From Larkinella sp. C7 (GTDB taxonomy: Bacteria; Bacteroidota; Bacteroidia; Cytophagales; Spirosomataceae), in contig NZ_VBSL01000004.1 in the NCBI RefSeq assembly GCF_006149005.1, positions 310,001 through 374,000 on the forward strand: a DNA stretch of 64,000 nt, read 5' to 3'. Both the position numbers and the translations under genes were made by a program. This document shows, in pieces, positions 10,101 to 16,866 of the stretch. Below the pieces are notes generated by a model. It searched no databases and was not told the origin of the DNA. It saw only the letters and a program-made list of their open reading frames with translations. Within the stretch, counting starts at the first letter, position 1. Every line of letters begins with the position of its first letter.

Positions 10101-10580
10101 CACGCTGACGCCCGGCAAGCCTTCGCCTTTTTCGTCTGAAACCGTACCGGATACGGTTAGGTCGGCCAGAACGTCGCTGGTAGTCAGGGTGTTGCCCGGA
10201 AGCGTGCTGCCGGTGCCGTTCATTTTGAAAAGCGCAATCTGTTTCCCGCTTACTTCGTAGCGAATATGAAGCGGAGTCAGCAAATCGTTGAGTGTTTCCT
10301 TGAGGGTCACAAACCGGTTTTCCAGTGTCACCTTCTGGTTGACCTGAATTTCACGCGGGTTGTAGATAAAAAGGACATTGGCATGGCGCTCCAGAAACGT
10401 CAGTGCTTTTTTCAGGTTGGTGGTTTCGGCTTTTACCGCGATGCGCTGGTCCAGCACTTCCTGGCCGTTGGCATCGTGGGCATAGGTTGCACCCATAAAC
10501 AGGATCGTCATCAGCAGCTGAATAACCGATAGTTTCATGAGGGTCCGGAAGGAAAGGGGCTTTTTATAAAGTCTATCCAT
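7185..10580 (-). CDS. SusC/RagA TonB-linked outer-membrane transporter with STN signalling domain
   Basis: An 1131-residue TonB-dependent transporter. A signal peptide (about residues 1-40) is followed by a secretin/TonB short N-terminal (STN) domain (about 49-118), a carboxypeptidase-regulatory-like domain (about 143-215, GTVSDEKGEGLPGVSV), then EVVVVGYGTVKKSDLTGSV at about 221, the plug (IRIRGSGSV, YVIDGFPTT, ILKDASATAIYGSRG) and the beta-barrel ending GLNLKF. The STN domain is what lets such receptors contact a FecR anti-sigma factor, and a FecR/ECF-sigma pair lies directly upstream. This is therefore a transporter that both imports a ligand and reports its presence. It imports an unknown substrate together with the adjoining SusD. 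Confidence 0.94.
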   Translation of the reverse strand: MDRLYKKPLSFRTLMKLSVIQLLMTILFMGATYAHDANGQEVLDQRIAVKAETTNLKKALTFLERHANVLFIYNPREIQVNQKVTLENRFVTLKETLNDLLTPLHIRYEVSGKQIALFKMNGTGSTLPGNTLTTSDVLADLTVSGTVSDEKGEGLPGVSVLVKGTTRGTTTNGDGKYQIVVPNESAVLVFSFVGFVSQEIAVEKRTSLNVSLKTDNKSLEEVVVVGYGTVKKSDLTGSVAKVGEANIKATPIPSLDRAMQGRAAGVQVVSNSARPGGNSTIRIRGSGSVNAGNDPLYVIDGFPTTGLNSINTDDIESIEILKDASATAIYGSRGSNGVVLVTTKRGKAGKAVISYEGYYGNQSVRRKLPMLNARQFAELVNDAQINNGGKAYFDGSTADRPLVSTLGEGTDWQSVVMRDAPIQNHQLSVSGGAEKSRYAVSFGYYGQDGILLKSDFKRYTLRANLDNDLTSRLKVGVTMQGAYTLTNNPRTETDGNLAVSGIISSALNYSPTFPVRNADGSYYKNQGALNGLGADNPLAVANEFTDKTALIRILANAYVDYKIIEGLTFRTSFGTDLQSSKNNYYVTRLAVLGASVGGSASVSNSQSVNWLNENILNYTRQLAPKHSLNAVLGYTIQGLSAESVVANANTFSDDFASYNNLAAGSTLVAPRSGSSDWRLISYLARVNYGFDDRFLLTLTGRRDGSSRFGPNNKFGFFPSGAIAWKLANEPWLKDLTFISDAKLRASYGLSGNQEIGNYQYLANISSAPYVIGGALNVGSATAGIGNPDLRWEKNAQFDVGFDVGLFNNRVQVSADYYIKKTSDLLFNVGVPTSSGFSTTLKNLGSVRNKGFEFSMNTINVDQGGFRWTSEFNISFNRNKILFLDGRKEFRTGSDATISNTTQNPILLRVDSPLGNFFGLVTNGIFQNQAEVDGSAQKTAKPGDLRYVDRNGDGVINDSDRDIIGNSNPDFFGGLNNTFSYKGFDLNIFVQGSYGNEILNFATFDQLNLTGGNNQSARALDRWTPTNPSNTIPRANAGGGSRLLSSLHVEDGSYLRFKNISLGYNLPKSLLNRLSVGSAKVYVTAQNFITLTSYSGYDPEVNRYGSSSLSQGLDYGGYPSAKTVLVGLNLKF

Positions 10581-10630
10581 GAGAAAAGGGGTTTGCTCAT
10601 GGATAGCGACAGCAGTGGTTGCATACTGGT

Positions 10631-10664
10631 TTCCAGTAATTTTTTTAGAAAAAATTTACTGGAA
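10631..10664. terminator. Hairpin between FecR and SusC genes
   Basis: TTCCAGTAA at 10631-10639 pairs with TTACTGGAA ending near 10664 around an AT-rich centre. On the minus strand the gene order is FecR then SusC, so a hairpin here could attenuate read-through from the regulatory genes into the transporter genes, or stabilise the transporter message. The SusC promoter should lie in the same ~107-bp gap. Confidence 0.4.
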
Positions 10665-10687
10665 TTGCCTAATCGGTTCAATTATAA

Positions 10688-11797
10688 CTAGTTATTTTCA
10701 CACCCTTCGCTGTGAATAACGATCTGCCCGTCTACCATTTCGTAGGACGAGCGGGTAATTTTGCAGATCAGATTGAGTTTTTCAAACAGCGATTCACCGG
10801 CCAGATTGGCCGTCAGGTAACAGTCTTTCAGGTTGGCCGCATCGTAAATGAACGTCAGCCCGTAGGTTTTTTCCAGCAACGAAAACACCTCCGAAACCGG
10901 TGCTTCTTCAAAAATGTAAGCCTCTTTGGTGACCTTCTGAAGCGTGATCGGTTGCTCGACAACGGATTTCACCAGGCGTTTTTCGGTCGTCGAGAACACC
11001 ACCTGCTGGTTGGGCGTCAGCACCATGCCGACTGACTCGTTCTTGCGGGCGGGCTGTTCTTTCTCCACATCTTTCCGCATGTAGACCGACACCCGGCCCG
11101 ACCGAACCTCCACTTTGGCGTTGGTTTCGCCCGTCGTAATCTGAAAACTGGTTCCTAACACCTGCGTCGAAATCTGATCGGTATATACCCAAAACGGCAT
11201 TTTTGGATTTTTCTTAACCGAAAAAAACGCCCGCCCGCTCAGGTAAACTTCCCGTTTGGTGGCCGAAAAACGATTCGGATACCGCAGCGTCCCTTTGGGA
11301 TATAGAACCACCGTGCTGCTGTCGTGGAGCACAAACGTCCGGGGTTCGGCACTTTCGTTGACGGTTTCGGTGTAATCACTCGCCAGGGCAGGGCTGAGGT
11401 TTTCAAGGGACGACAGCCGGGTATCGGCCTGTCGGCGCGCATCGGATTTGACGGCATAGGTGAACGCCAGATAACCCAAACCAATAAAAAGCAGGAGGGA
11501 AGCCGCCACCCGAAAAACCGTGGTTTGCCACAACGGAACGACGCTCGACTGATTGGATTGAACGATATTATTAAAAATCTGATCCAGTTCGGCCGGTTGT
11601 AAGGCGGTATTTTTCTCCTCCAGCGCCTGCAAAAAAGCCCGGGCTACCTGCACTTTGTCGGTGCAATCCGGATTTTCGGCCAGCCATTCCGACCAGAACG
11701 CGCCACTTTGGGCGTTGCGGTCGATGACCCAATGCCGGAAGTACTCGTCCCGCGTCAAATCGTCAACGCTGTAGTTTCGATAATCGGGCGTCCTCAT
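10688..11797 (-). CDS. FecR-family anti-sigma factor
   Basis: A 369-residue inner-membrane regulator. The N-terminal cytoplasmic part (to about residue 87) would bind the sigma factor. One transmembrane helix follows (VFRVAASLLLFIGLGYLAF), then the periplasmic FecR domain (TFVLHDSSTVVLYPKGTLRY ... VYLSGRAFFSV ... TQVLGTSFQI) and the C-terminal DUF4974 domain (EAPVSEVFSLLEKTYGLTF). In this family the C-terminal domain receives a signal from the STN domain of the cognate SusC and releases or activates the ECF sigma factor. It sits between the sigma gene (69 bp upstream) and SusC. Strong assignment from domain order and context. Confidence 0.93.
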   Translation of the reverse strand: MRTPDYRNYSVDDLTRDEYFRHWVIDRNAQSGAFWSEWLAENPDCTDKVQVARAFLQALEEKNTALQPAELDQIFNNIVQSNQSSVVPLWQTTVFRVAASLLLFIGLGYLAFTYAVKSDARRQADTRLSSLENLSPALASDYTETVNESAEPRTFVLHDSSTVVLYPKGTLRYPNRFSATKREVYLSGRAFFSVKKNPKMPFWVYTDQISTQVLGTSFQITTGETNAKVEVRSGRVSVYMRKDVEKEQPARKNESVGMVLTPNQQVVFSTTEKRLVKSVVEQPITLQKVTKEAYIFEEAPVSEVFSLLEKTYGLTFIYDAANLKDCYLTANLAGESLFEKLNLICKITRSSYEMVDGQIVIHSEGCENN

Positions 11798-11866
11798 GGT
11801 GGTAAGCGTTCATGCTATGAACAGATGGCGGATGATTCGGTTGGATACCCGCCCGTGTTCGTTTAT

Positions 11867-12478
11867 TTAAAAAGTGCTGGTTTTGATCAGGTCGATAAAG
11901 AGGATAAAACCGACCCAGTTGTCGCGGAAGGTTTTGAAGGCGGCCTGCAACAGATTGGAAACCGACTGCGGGTTGACGCCCATGATCTCGGCAATTTCGT
12001 CGCGTTCGAGGTTTTGGTAATAGCGGAGGTAAATCACTTCACGCTGCCGTTTGGGCAGTTGATTCAGTGAATCGGCAATCCGTTTGGTGGTTTCGGCCAG
12101 GCTTTCCTGTTCGATAACCGACCATTCCGGCGAAAATTCCACGAAATTCAGGTCATTTTCGAGATCCGTCGGCTCATCGTCCCGGTTGATGCGCTGCCGG
12201 TAACCCTCGCGCAATACCCGCTTGCGGACGGAACTGAGCAGATAGGCCCGGACGCTGTCGGGGACCGCCACGCGTTCGCGCCGGTTCCAGATTTCGATGA
12301 ACACCTCCTGAACACAGTCCTTGACGAAGTCTTCATCCCGCAGAAATTTGTAGCCATAGTTCTGCAGAGCGTTGAAATACTTGTCGATCAATTTCCGCAA
12401 ACCGGTTTCGTTCCCGGTCTTGAGCTGCTCCCAAAACAGCAAGTCCATTCCGGCCGACGCATTTCCACTGGTCTTCAT
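11867..12478 (-). CDS. ECF RNA polymerase sigma factor (sigma-70 region 2 and 4)
   Basis: A 203-residue extracytoplasmic-function sigma factor. Region 2 is visible as YGYKFLRDEDFVKDCVQEVFIEIW (residues ~42-65, with the family DxVQ(D/E)VF motif) and region 4 as LNQLPKRQREVIYLRYYQNL ... EIAEIMGVNPQSVSNLLQAA (~138-182). It heads the minus-strand unit sigma-FecR-SusC-SusD-pyruvyl transferase folds and presumably directs transcription of the transporter genes. A 14-bp-arm hairpin (12481-12516) abuts the start codon and could affect translation. A longer start is not available. Confidence 0.94.
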   Translation of the reverse strand: MKTSGNASAGMDLLFWEQLKTGNETGLRKLIDKYFNALQNYGYKFLRDEDFVKDCVQEVFIEIWNRRERVAVPDSVRAYLLSSVRKRVLREGYRQRINRDDEPTDLENDLNFVEFSPEWSVIEQESLAETTKRIADSLNQLPKRQREVIYLRYYQNLERDEIAEIMGVNPQSVSNLLQAAFKTFRDNWVGFILFIDLIKTSTF

Positions 12479-12480
12479 AC

Positions 12481-12516
12481 AACAGGAGCCCGGACGATAG
12501 CTTCCGGACTCCTGTT
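12481..12516 (-). promoter_or_regulatory. Hairpin abutting the ECF sigma start codon
   Basis: Arms 12481-12494 and 12503-12516 are complementary over 13 of 14 positions with an 8-nt loop. In the minus-strand message this hairpin ends two bases before the ATG (12476-12478). It may limit ribosome access or stabilise the 5' end. Position and pairing are seen; regulatory function is inference. Confidence 0.4.
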
Positions 12517-12586
12517 AAACGTAAGAATGTAAAATTCCTACTCTTAAAAAAACAATGTTCATTCGTAATGTCGTTATACGCTGTTC

Positions 12587-13210
12587 TTACTGCAGATAGG
12601 GAGGCAGGGGTAAAGCCACGCTCGATTCATCGGGAATAGCCGCCCGACGAACGGTTTCCAGCGGAATGACGCCCGACCAGATTGGCAACGCCAGATCTTC
12701 CGGTTCGTCCTTAGGGCCGCCCGTCCGGATTTTGGCGGAGGCTTCGTCCAGTGAGAATGACAAAACCGTTGTTTTCCGGATTTCACTTTCCGTTTCTTTC
12801 CGTAAATCATCCCAGCGGTTTGGGATCAATTTATTGGTAATCAGGGCCAACGCTTCCACTTTTTGGGCATAGTCTTCCACTTTTTCGGCGGTGGCAAAAA
12901 TGATGACGGAGCGGTAATTGACCGAGTGGCTGAACCCCGATTTGGCCAGCACCAGGCCGTCGAGCAGCGTCACGGAAATGCAAACCGGAATTCCTTTTTC
13001 GACTTCCCGAATAAAATGACTGCCCACCGATCCGTGAATCAGCAGCCGGTTGTCCAGCCGGGCGTGAGCCGTTGGAATTGATCCCGGCTGTCCATCAATG
13101 GCATAACTGATGGTGCAGTAGAGGGCTTCATCGAGAATGGAATAAATCGTTTCGGCCTCATAATGAGCCCGTTTTGCTGAGCGGCTGGGTGTTGTACGCG
13201 GGGTTTGCAT
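12587..13210 (-). CDS. Pyridoxamine 5'-phosphate oxidase-family FMN protein
   Basis: A 207-residue member of the PNPOx-like split-barrel flavin-binding superfamily. The segment LDEALYCTISYAIDGQPGSIPTAHARLDNRLLIHG is the characteristic first half of the barrel, followed by VCISVTLLDGLVLAKSGFSHSVNYRSVII, the NYRSV portion matching members annotated as FMN-binding stress or nitroimidazole-reductase-type proteins. Residues 140-200 form a C-terminal extension common in this subgroup. It is divergent from a MocR-type regulator whose operator-like repeats sit between the two genes, so it is the likely regulated target. True PNP oxidase activity is not implied. Family assignment is strong, substrate unknown. 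Confidence 0.85.
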   Translation of the reverse strand: MQTPRTTPSRSAKRAHYEAETIYSILDEALYCTISYAIDGQPGSIPTAHARLDNRLLIHGSVGSHFIREVEKGIPVCISVTLLDGLVLAKSGFSHSVNYRSVIIFATAEKVEDYAQKVEALALITNKLIPNRWDDLRKETESEIRKTTVLSFSLDEASAKIRTGGPKDEPEDLALPIWSGVIPLETVRRAAIPDESSVALPLPPYLQ

Positions 13211-13221
13211 GTGTTAAGTTG

Positions 13222-13310
13222 GTTTACGGTTTTCAGTATTTGGTTTACGGTGGCTGGCGCATGATAAGAGCGCGTCAGCCACCGTAAACCAAATACTGAA
13301 AACCGTAAAC
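13222..13310. repeat. 35-bp perfect palindrome in the divergent PNPOx/MocR spacer
   Basis: Arms 13222-13256 and 13276-13310 are exact reverse complements (35 bp) around a 19-nt loop. Each arm contains the word GTTTACGG twice. It lies upstream of both genes, not between convergent ends, so a simple terminator role is unlikely for either gene as annotated; it would be transcribed only as part of the PNPOx 5' leader. It belongs to a set of locus-specific hairpins with word-repeat arms in this window. Confidence 0.75.
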
Positions 13311-13349
13311 GATTTAAAATTGTGAGTTGTCCTGCAAATTTGCACCTTT

Positions 13350-13396
13350 ACCGGACTATCTATGTCGTCCGGTTTTTCAAAAATAAGTAGTCCGGT
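13350..13396 (+). promoter_or_regulatory. Candidate MocR operator: three half-sites
   Basis: ACCGGACTA (13350-13358), GTCCGGT (13367-13373) and TAGTCCGGT (13388-13396) are two inverted half-sites and one direct repeat sharing the core TCCGG(T). The last half-site abuts the MocR ATG at 13397. MocR/PdxR-type regulators commonly bind repeated sites in the spacer shared with their divergent target, which fits the layout here. Confidence 0.5.
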
Positions 13397-14875
13397 ATGC
13401 CGCCTTTCAAGACCCTGATTGCCGTTGATAAATCCGCCGAAGCCTCGGTCTACCTGCAACTGGCCGAACAGCTCCGGCGGCTGATCGGCGATGGCGTATT
13501 AAAAACCGGGCAGAAGTTGCCGGGAACGCGGCAGTTGGCCGAGCTGCTTCAGCTTCACCGCAAAACGATCATTGCAGCCTACGATGAATTGCTGGCGGAA
13601 GGCTGGCTCGAATCGCGGGCGGGCAGCGGTACGTTTGTGGTCGATTCGTTGCCGCTGGTTCGGCCGCAAACCCTTGGCAAAGAGGTTGATGAGCAGCGAA
13701 ACCGCCGGGAACCCGGTTTTCAATTCGAATCCAGGCCGCACCTGGTTCGTTCGTTGTTGTTGATGGGAGACGGCCTGCGGCTGGACGACGGTTTTCCGGA
13801 CATCCGGCTGGCCCCGATGGAGGAACTGGCCCGCGCGTACCGGAGCTATTTTCGCTGGGGAAATCCGCAGCAGCATTTTGGCTACGGCGATCCGAAAGGC
13901 AACCGGCTTCTGCGGGAAGAATTATCGGTTTTCCTGAACGAAACCCGGGCGTTGCGAACAACCGCCGACAACATTCTGATTTCGCGCGGCAGCATGATGG
14001 GCATTCACCTGGCCAGTACACTGCTGCTGAAACCGGGTCAGACGGCGGTGGTGGGTGAAACCAACTGGTCGGGAGCCAATATGAATTTTCAGCAGGCCGG
14101 GGCCGAATTGCTGACCGTTCCCGTCGACCAGCACGGCATGGATGTGGACGCCCTCGCGGAGCTTTGCCAGCGTCGCCCGGTTCGGCTGGTGTATGTGACG
14201 CCCCACCACCATTATCCGACCACGGTCACTTTGCCGCCCGACCGGCGGCTCCGGCTGTTGCAACTGAGTCAGCAATACGGTTTTGTGATCCTGGAAGATG
14301 ATTACGACTACGAATTTCATTACCTCCGCCGACCGATTTTACCCCTGGCCAGCGCCGACCCGAATGGCATGGTGGTGTACATCGGTTCGCTGTCGAAATC
14401 GGTGGCCCCGGCTTTTCGGATCGGCTACGTGGTGGCCTCCGAAACCGTCATCGATGAACTGGCCCGCCTGCGACGCATCATCGACCGGCAGGGCGACGCG
14501 ATGCTGGAATTTGCAATCGGTCAACTGTTCCGAAACGGCGACATGCGACGGCATTTAAAAAAGGCCCACCAGACTTATCTCTCACGCTGTAACCACTTCT
14601 GTTCGTTGCTAACCAGTGCGTTACCGGATCATGTGCAATATGACAAACCGGAAGGCGGTCTGGCGGTTTGGGCGATCTTCGATCCAACCATCGATCTCGC
14701 CCAACTTGCTCAAAAAGCCAAGGCGGAAGGGTTGACCTTTTCGGATGGATTGGCGCACAATCCGCCCGGAAAAGCGCTGAACAGCACCCGGCTGGGGTTC
14801 GCGTCCAGCACCGAAACCGAGTTGGAACAGAGTGTGGCGATTTTGCGGAAGGTGGTGAGGGGTTTATTCAATTAA
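13397..14875 (+). CDS. MocR/PdxR-type transcriptional regulator (GntR HTH + aminotransferase fold)
   Basis: A 492-residue regulator. The N-terminal GntR winged helix (about residues 17-82: SVYLQLAEQLRRLIGDGVL ... LPGTRQLAELL ... GSGTFVV) is joined through a linker to a class I aminotransferase-like domain. In that domain the PLP-contacting Asp is in ILEDDYDYEF (residues ~301-302) and the PLP-binding Lys334 is in YIGSLSKSVAPAF. Such proteins sense pyridoxal phosphate or amino-acid adducts and regulate a nearby, often divergent gene; here that is the PNPOx-family gene. ATG 13397 is chosen since it follows the operator-like repeats directly and gives a full HTH. Confidence 0.93.
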   Translation: MPPFKTLIAVDKSAEASVYLQLAEQLRRLIGDGVLKTGQKLPGTRQLAELLQLHRKTIIAAYDELLAEGWLESRAGSGTFVVDSLPLVRPQTLGKEVDEQRNRREPGFQFESRPHLVRSLLLMGDGLRLDDGFPDIRLAPMEELARAYRSYFRWGNPQQHFGYGDPKGNRLLREELSVFLNETRALRTTADNILISRGSMMGIHLASTLLLKPGQTAVVGETNWSGANMNFQQAGAELLTVPVDQHGMDVDALAELCQRRPVRLVYVTPHHHYPTTVTLPPDRRLRLLQLSQQYGFVILEDDYDYEFHYLRRPILPLASADPNGMVVYIGSLSKSVAPAFRIGYVVASETVIDELARLRRIIDRQGDAMLEFAIGQLFRNGDMRRHLKKAHQTYLSRCNHFCSLLTSALPDHVQYDKPEGGLAVWAIFDPTIDLAQLAQKAKAEGLTFSDGLAHNPPGKALNSTRLGFASSTETELEQSVAILRKVVRGLFN

Positions 14876-14887
14876 GAGCGTTAGTTG

Positions 14888-15123
14888 TCCCGTAGGGATT
14901 AAACAGCGCAGCGTCGGTAGAAAAGGACAGCCCTCCCATCCCAATATCCCGTAGGGATTAAACAGCGTAGCGTCGGTAGAATAGATGATTGGTTATTTCC
15001 GCGTGCCGTCAGGCACGCAACCATTCACAGAAATTCGAGGGTCGCGTACCTCACGGCACGCGAGGGAAAAACAGTCTTCCTATACTACCGACGCTGTGCT
15101 GTTTTGCCCCTCATGGGGCATAT
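14888..15123. repeat. Nested palindromic repeat element A
   Basis: This fills the 296-bp gap between the MocR and cupin genes. Left outer unit TCCCGTAGGGATTAAACAGC... is present twice (14888-14921 and 14947-14980, one mismatch). An inverted relative lies at about 15085-15119 (CTACCGACGCTGTGCTGTTTT plus a GCCCC/GGGGC mini-hairpin). Between them is a second inverted pair, 15001-15018 and 15044-15061 (GCGTGCCGTCAGGCACGC type). The same architecture recurs at 21081-21289. No protein-coding capacity is seen. It resembles an interspersed palindromic (REP/BIME-like) element, with no nearby REP-associated transposase gene in this window. Confidence 0.75.
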
Positions 15124-15171
15124 TTAAAATCGAGAAGGGATTTTAAATGATATTAACCGTCAATTTGACCA

Positions 15172-15936
15172 CTACTCAAACTGAAACGCAAAATACGTAC
15201 ACGAACCTTTGGTGGTATTCAAAATGCCGTGGGGAACGTTGGATTCCAGGAAAATGATATCGCCCACTTTCGCCGATTGCATCACGCCATCAATGCTTTC
15301 CTGGGCGGTGTTTTCAATCAGGAGCAGGATTTCGGCGGCCCGGTGGGTGTGGGGCGGATGGCTCCACAAGCCTTCATTGAGCGTCGTAACGTGCATTTCA
15401 AACCGTTTGCACATGACTGTTGCGCGGTCGAAGATATTGCGTCGACCGCCTTTGGCGTTGGGTTGATATGCCACATCCTTCCAGTCGACCCAGAACGATT
15501 GGCCTTTCATTTGCTCTAAATCCAGATCCGGTACTTCTTTCGACGTGTATCGCATGAGGTGATACGTGACGGGCGTAGTGCTTTTGTTTTCAAGCCGGTG
15601 GGCATCGCCGGGCATGATCAGCACCACGCTGCCGGGACCTACGGTTTTGATCCGGCTCCCGAGCGAAACGGTCAGTTCCCCGGTTTTGACGATGATCAGA
15701 ATCTCGTCGTCCAGCGTTTGGGCGGGTTGCGGGGCTCGGTTGGGGGGAAGCGTGATGCCGTGGACGGAGAAATCATTGAAATCCCGCGTGGTGCCTTCCA
15801 CAATCGTTCGATCGATCACGCCGTCTTTTTTGACCACCGGCGCGTTCTCCCAGGAATAGACTTTGGAAGGGATGGTTTGGGAGAAGGCGGTGTGGGTGGT
15901 CAATAAAAGGGCACTAATAAGAAAAAGGAATTTCAT
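15172..15936 (-). CDS. Exported bicupin protein
   Basis: A 254-residue protein with signal peptide MKFLFLISALLLTTHTAFSQ. Two cupin barrels follow. The first (about residues 55-125) has a degenerate metal site and the sequence DDEILIIVKTGELTVSLGS ... GSVVLIMPGDAHRLEN. The second (about 180-254) has WSHPPHTHRAAEILLLIE and GDIIFLESNVPHGILN, containing the H-x-H ... E ... H metal-binding pattern. Predicted periplasmic or surface exposed. Cupins of this arrangement include ureidoglycine aminohydrolase and uncharacterised sugar-binding enzymes; no specific reaction can be assigned. It is monocistronic, with the palindromic element A downstream. Confidence 0.85.
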   Translation of the reverse strand: MKFLFLISALLLTTHTAFSQTIPSKVYSWENAPVVKKDGVIDRTIVEGTTRDFNDFSVHGITLPPNRAPQPAQTLDDEILIIVKTGELTVSLGSRIKTVGPGSVVLIMPGDAHRLENKSTTPVTYHLMRYTSKEVPDLDLEQMKGQSFWVDWKDVAYQPNAKGGRRNIFDRATVMCKRFEMHVTTLNEGLWSHPPHTHRAAEILLLIENTAQESIDGVMQSAKVGDIIFLESNVPHGILNTTKGSCTYFAFQFE

Positions 15937-16073
15937 GGAACAGGGTTTAGGTCACCCCTCCAAAAGCATGATCTTGACACCGGTTACTGAGATAAACCAA
16001 ACTTTCCGGTAAAACGCACGGTTATCTCATCAGCTTCGCGAAGCGTCAACGACTCAATTTTATTTTTAGCAGT

Positions 16074-16790
16074 ATGGCAGAAATCATCAAAACCGCCCTC
16101 GTTACCGGCGGATCGAAAGGCATTGGATACGGCATTGCCGAAGTATTGATCAACGAAGGAATCCGGGTGGCCATCACCAGCCGCTCACAGGAAGCGGCCG
16201 AGGAAGCGGCCGCATCGCTCAACAAAATCAAGGACGGTTTTGCGCTGGGCATTGCCGCCGACGTCCGCGATCTGGTGTCGCAGCAACGCGCCGTCGATGC
16301 CATCACCCAGCAGTGGGGTCGGCTGGATTATGTGATCGCCAACGCGGGGGTGGGTCATTTTGCGCCGATTCAGGAGCTGACCTCCGAACAGTGGCAGGAA
16401 ACCATCGACATCAACCTGACCGGCGTTTTCAATTCCATCAAGGCCACCCTGGACGAGTTGAAAAAATCGGAAGGCTATTTTATCACGATTTCGAGCCTGG
16501 CCGGTACCAACTTTTTCGAAAACGGCACGGCCTACAACGCCAGCAAGTTCGGGCTGGTCGGCTTTTCCCAGGCGCTGATGCTCGACCTGCGCAGCGAAGG
16601 CATCAAGGTGACGACCATCATGCCCGGTTCAGTGGCTTCGTATTTCAACAACCACGAGCCGAGTGAAAAAGACGCCTGGAAAATTCAGCCGGAAGACATC
16701 GGCCAGATCGTCGCCGACCTGATTCGGATGCCCGCCCGGACGCTCCCCAGCAAGATTGAGGTGCGCCCTTCCCGGCCCGGTGGCAAATGA
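16074..16790 (+). CDS. Short-chain dehydrogenase/reductase (SDR)
   Basis: A 238-residue classical SDR. Cofactor motif TGGSKGIG at residues 11-18, NAG motif in VIANAGVGHF, catalytic Ser in ITISSLAGTNF, and YNASK (Tyr-x-x-x-Lys) in the active site. The length is typical of cytoplasmic NAD(P)-dependent carbonyl or 3-oxoacyl-type reductases. It carries no signal peptide. It is followed by a perfect 18-bp hairpin shared with a convergent gene. The specific substrate cannot be inferred from context. Confidence 0.92.
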   Translation: MAEIIKTALVTGGSKGIGYGIAEVLINEGIRVAITSRSQEAAEEAAASLNKIKDGFALGIAADVRDLVSQQRAVDAITQQWGRLDYVIANAGVGHFAPIQELTSEQWQETIDINLTGVFNSIKATLDELKKSEGYFITISSLAGTNFFENGTAYNASKFGLVGFSQALMLDLRSEGIKVTTIMPGSVASYFNNHEPSEKDAWKIQPEDIGQIVADLIRMPARTLPSKIEVRPSRPGGK

Positions 16791-16805
16791 GAGAAGGACT
16801 ATTAA

Positions 16806-16845
16806 AAACGAAAGAAGCCGGCTGAAAAGCCGGCTTCTTTCGTTT
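16806..16845. terminator. Bidirectional intrinsic terminator
   Basis: Arms 16806-16823 and 16828-16845 form a perfect 18-bp stem with a GAAA tetraloop, bounded by AAA and TTT. It lies between the convergent SDR gene (plus) and the small secreted protein gene (minus), so it can stop transcription from both sides. Confidence 0.88.
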
Positions 16846-16866
16846 ACCACCCGAAGATTTCGGGTC

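Noticed and set aside
12587-13210. Calling the PNPOx-family protein a true pyridoxamine phosphate oxidase (pdxH)
   Set aside because: The sequence fits the wider flavin-binding split-barrel group, and the substrate-binding pattern of PdxH is not evident.
15000-15123. Element A considered as an IS end or integron site
   Set aside because: No transposase or integrase gene is adjacent and there is no clear target duplication; the structure is a nested palindrome instead.
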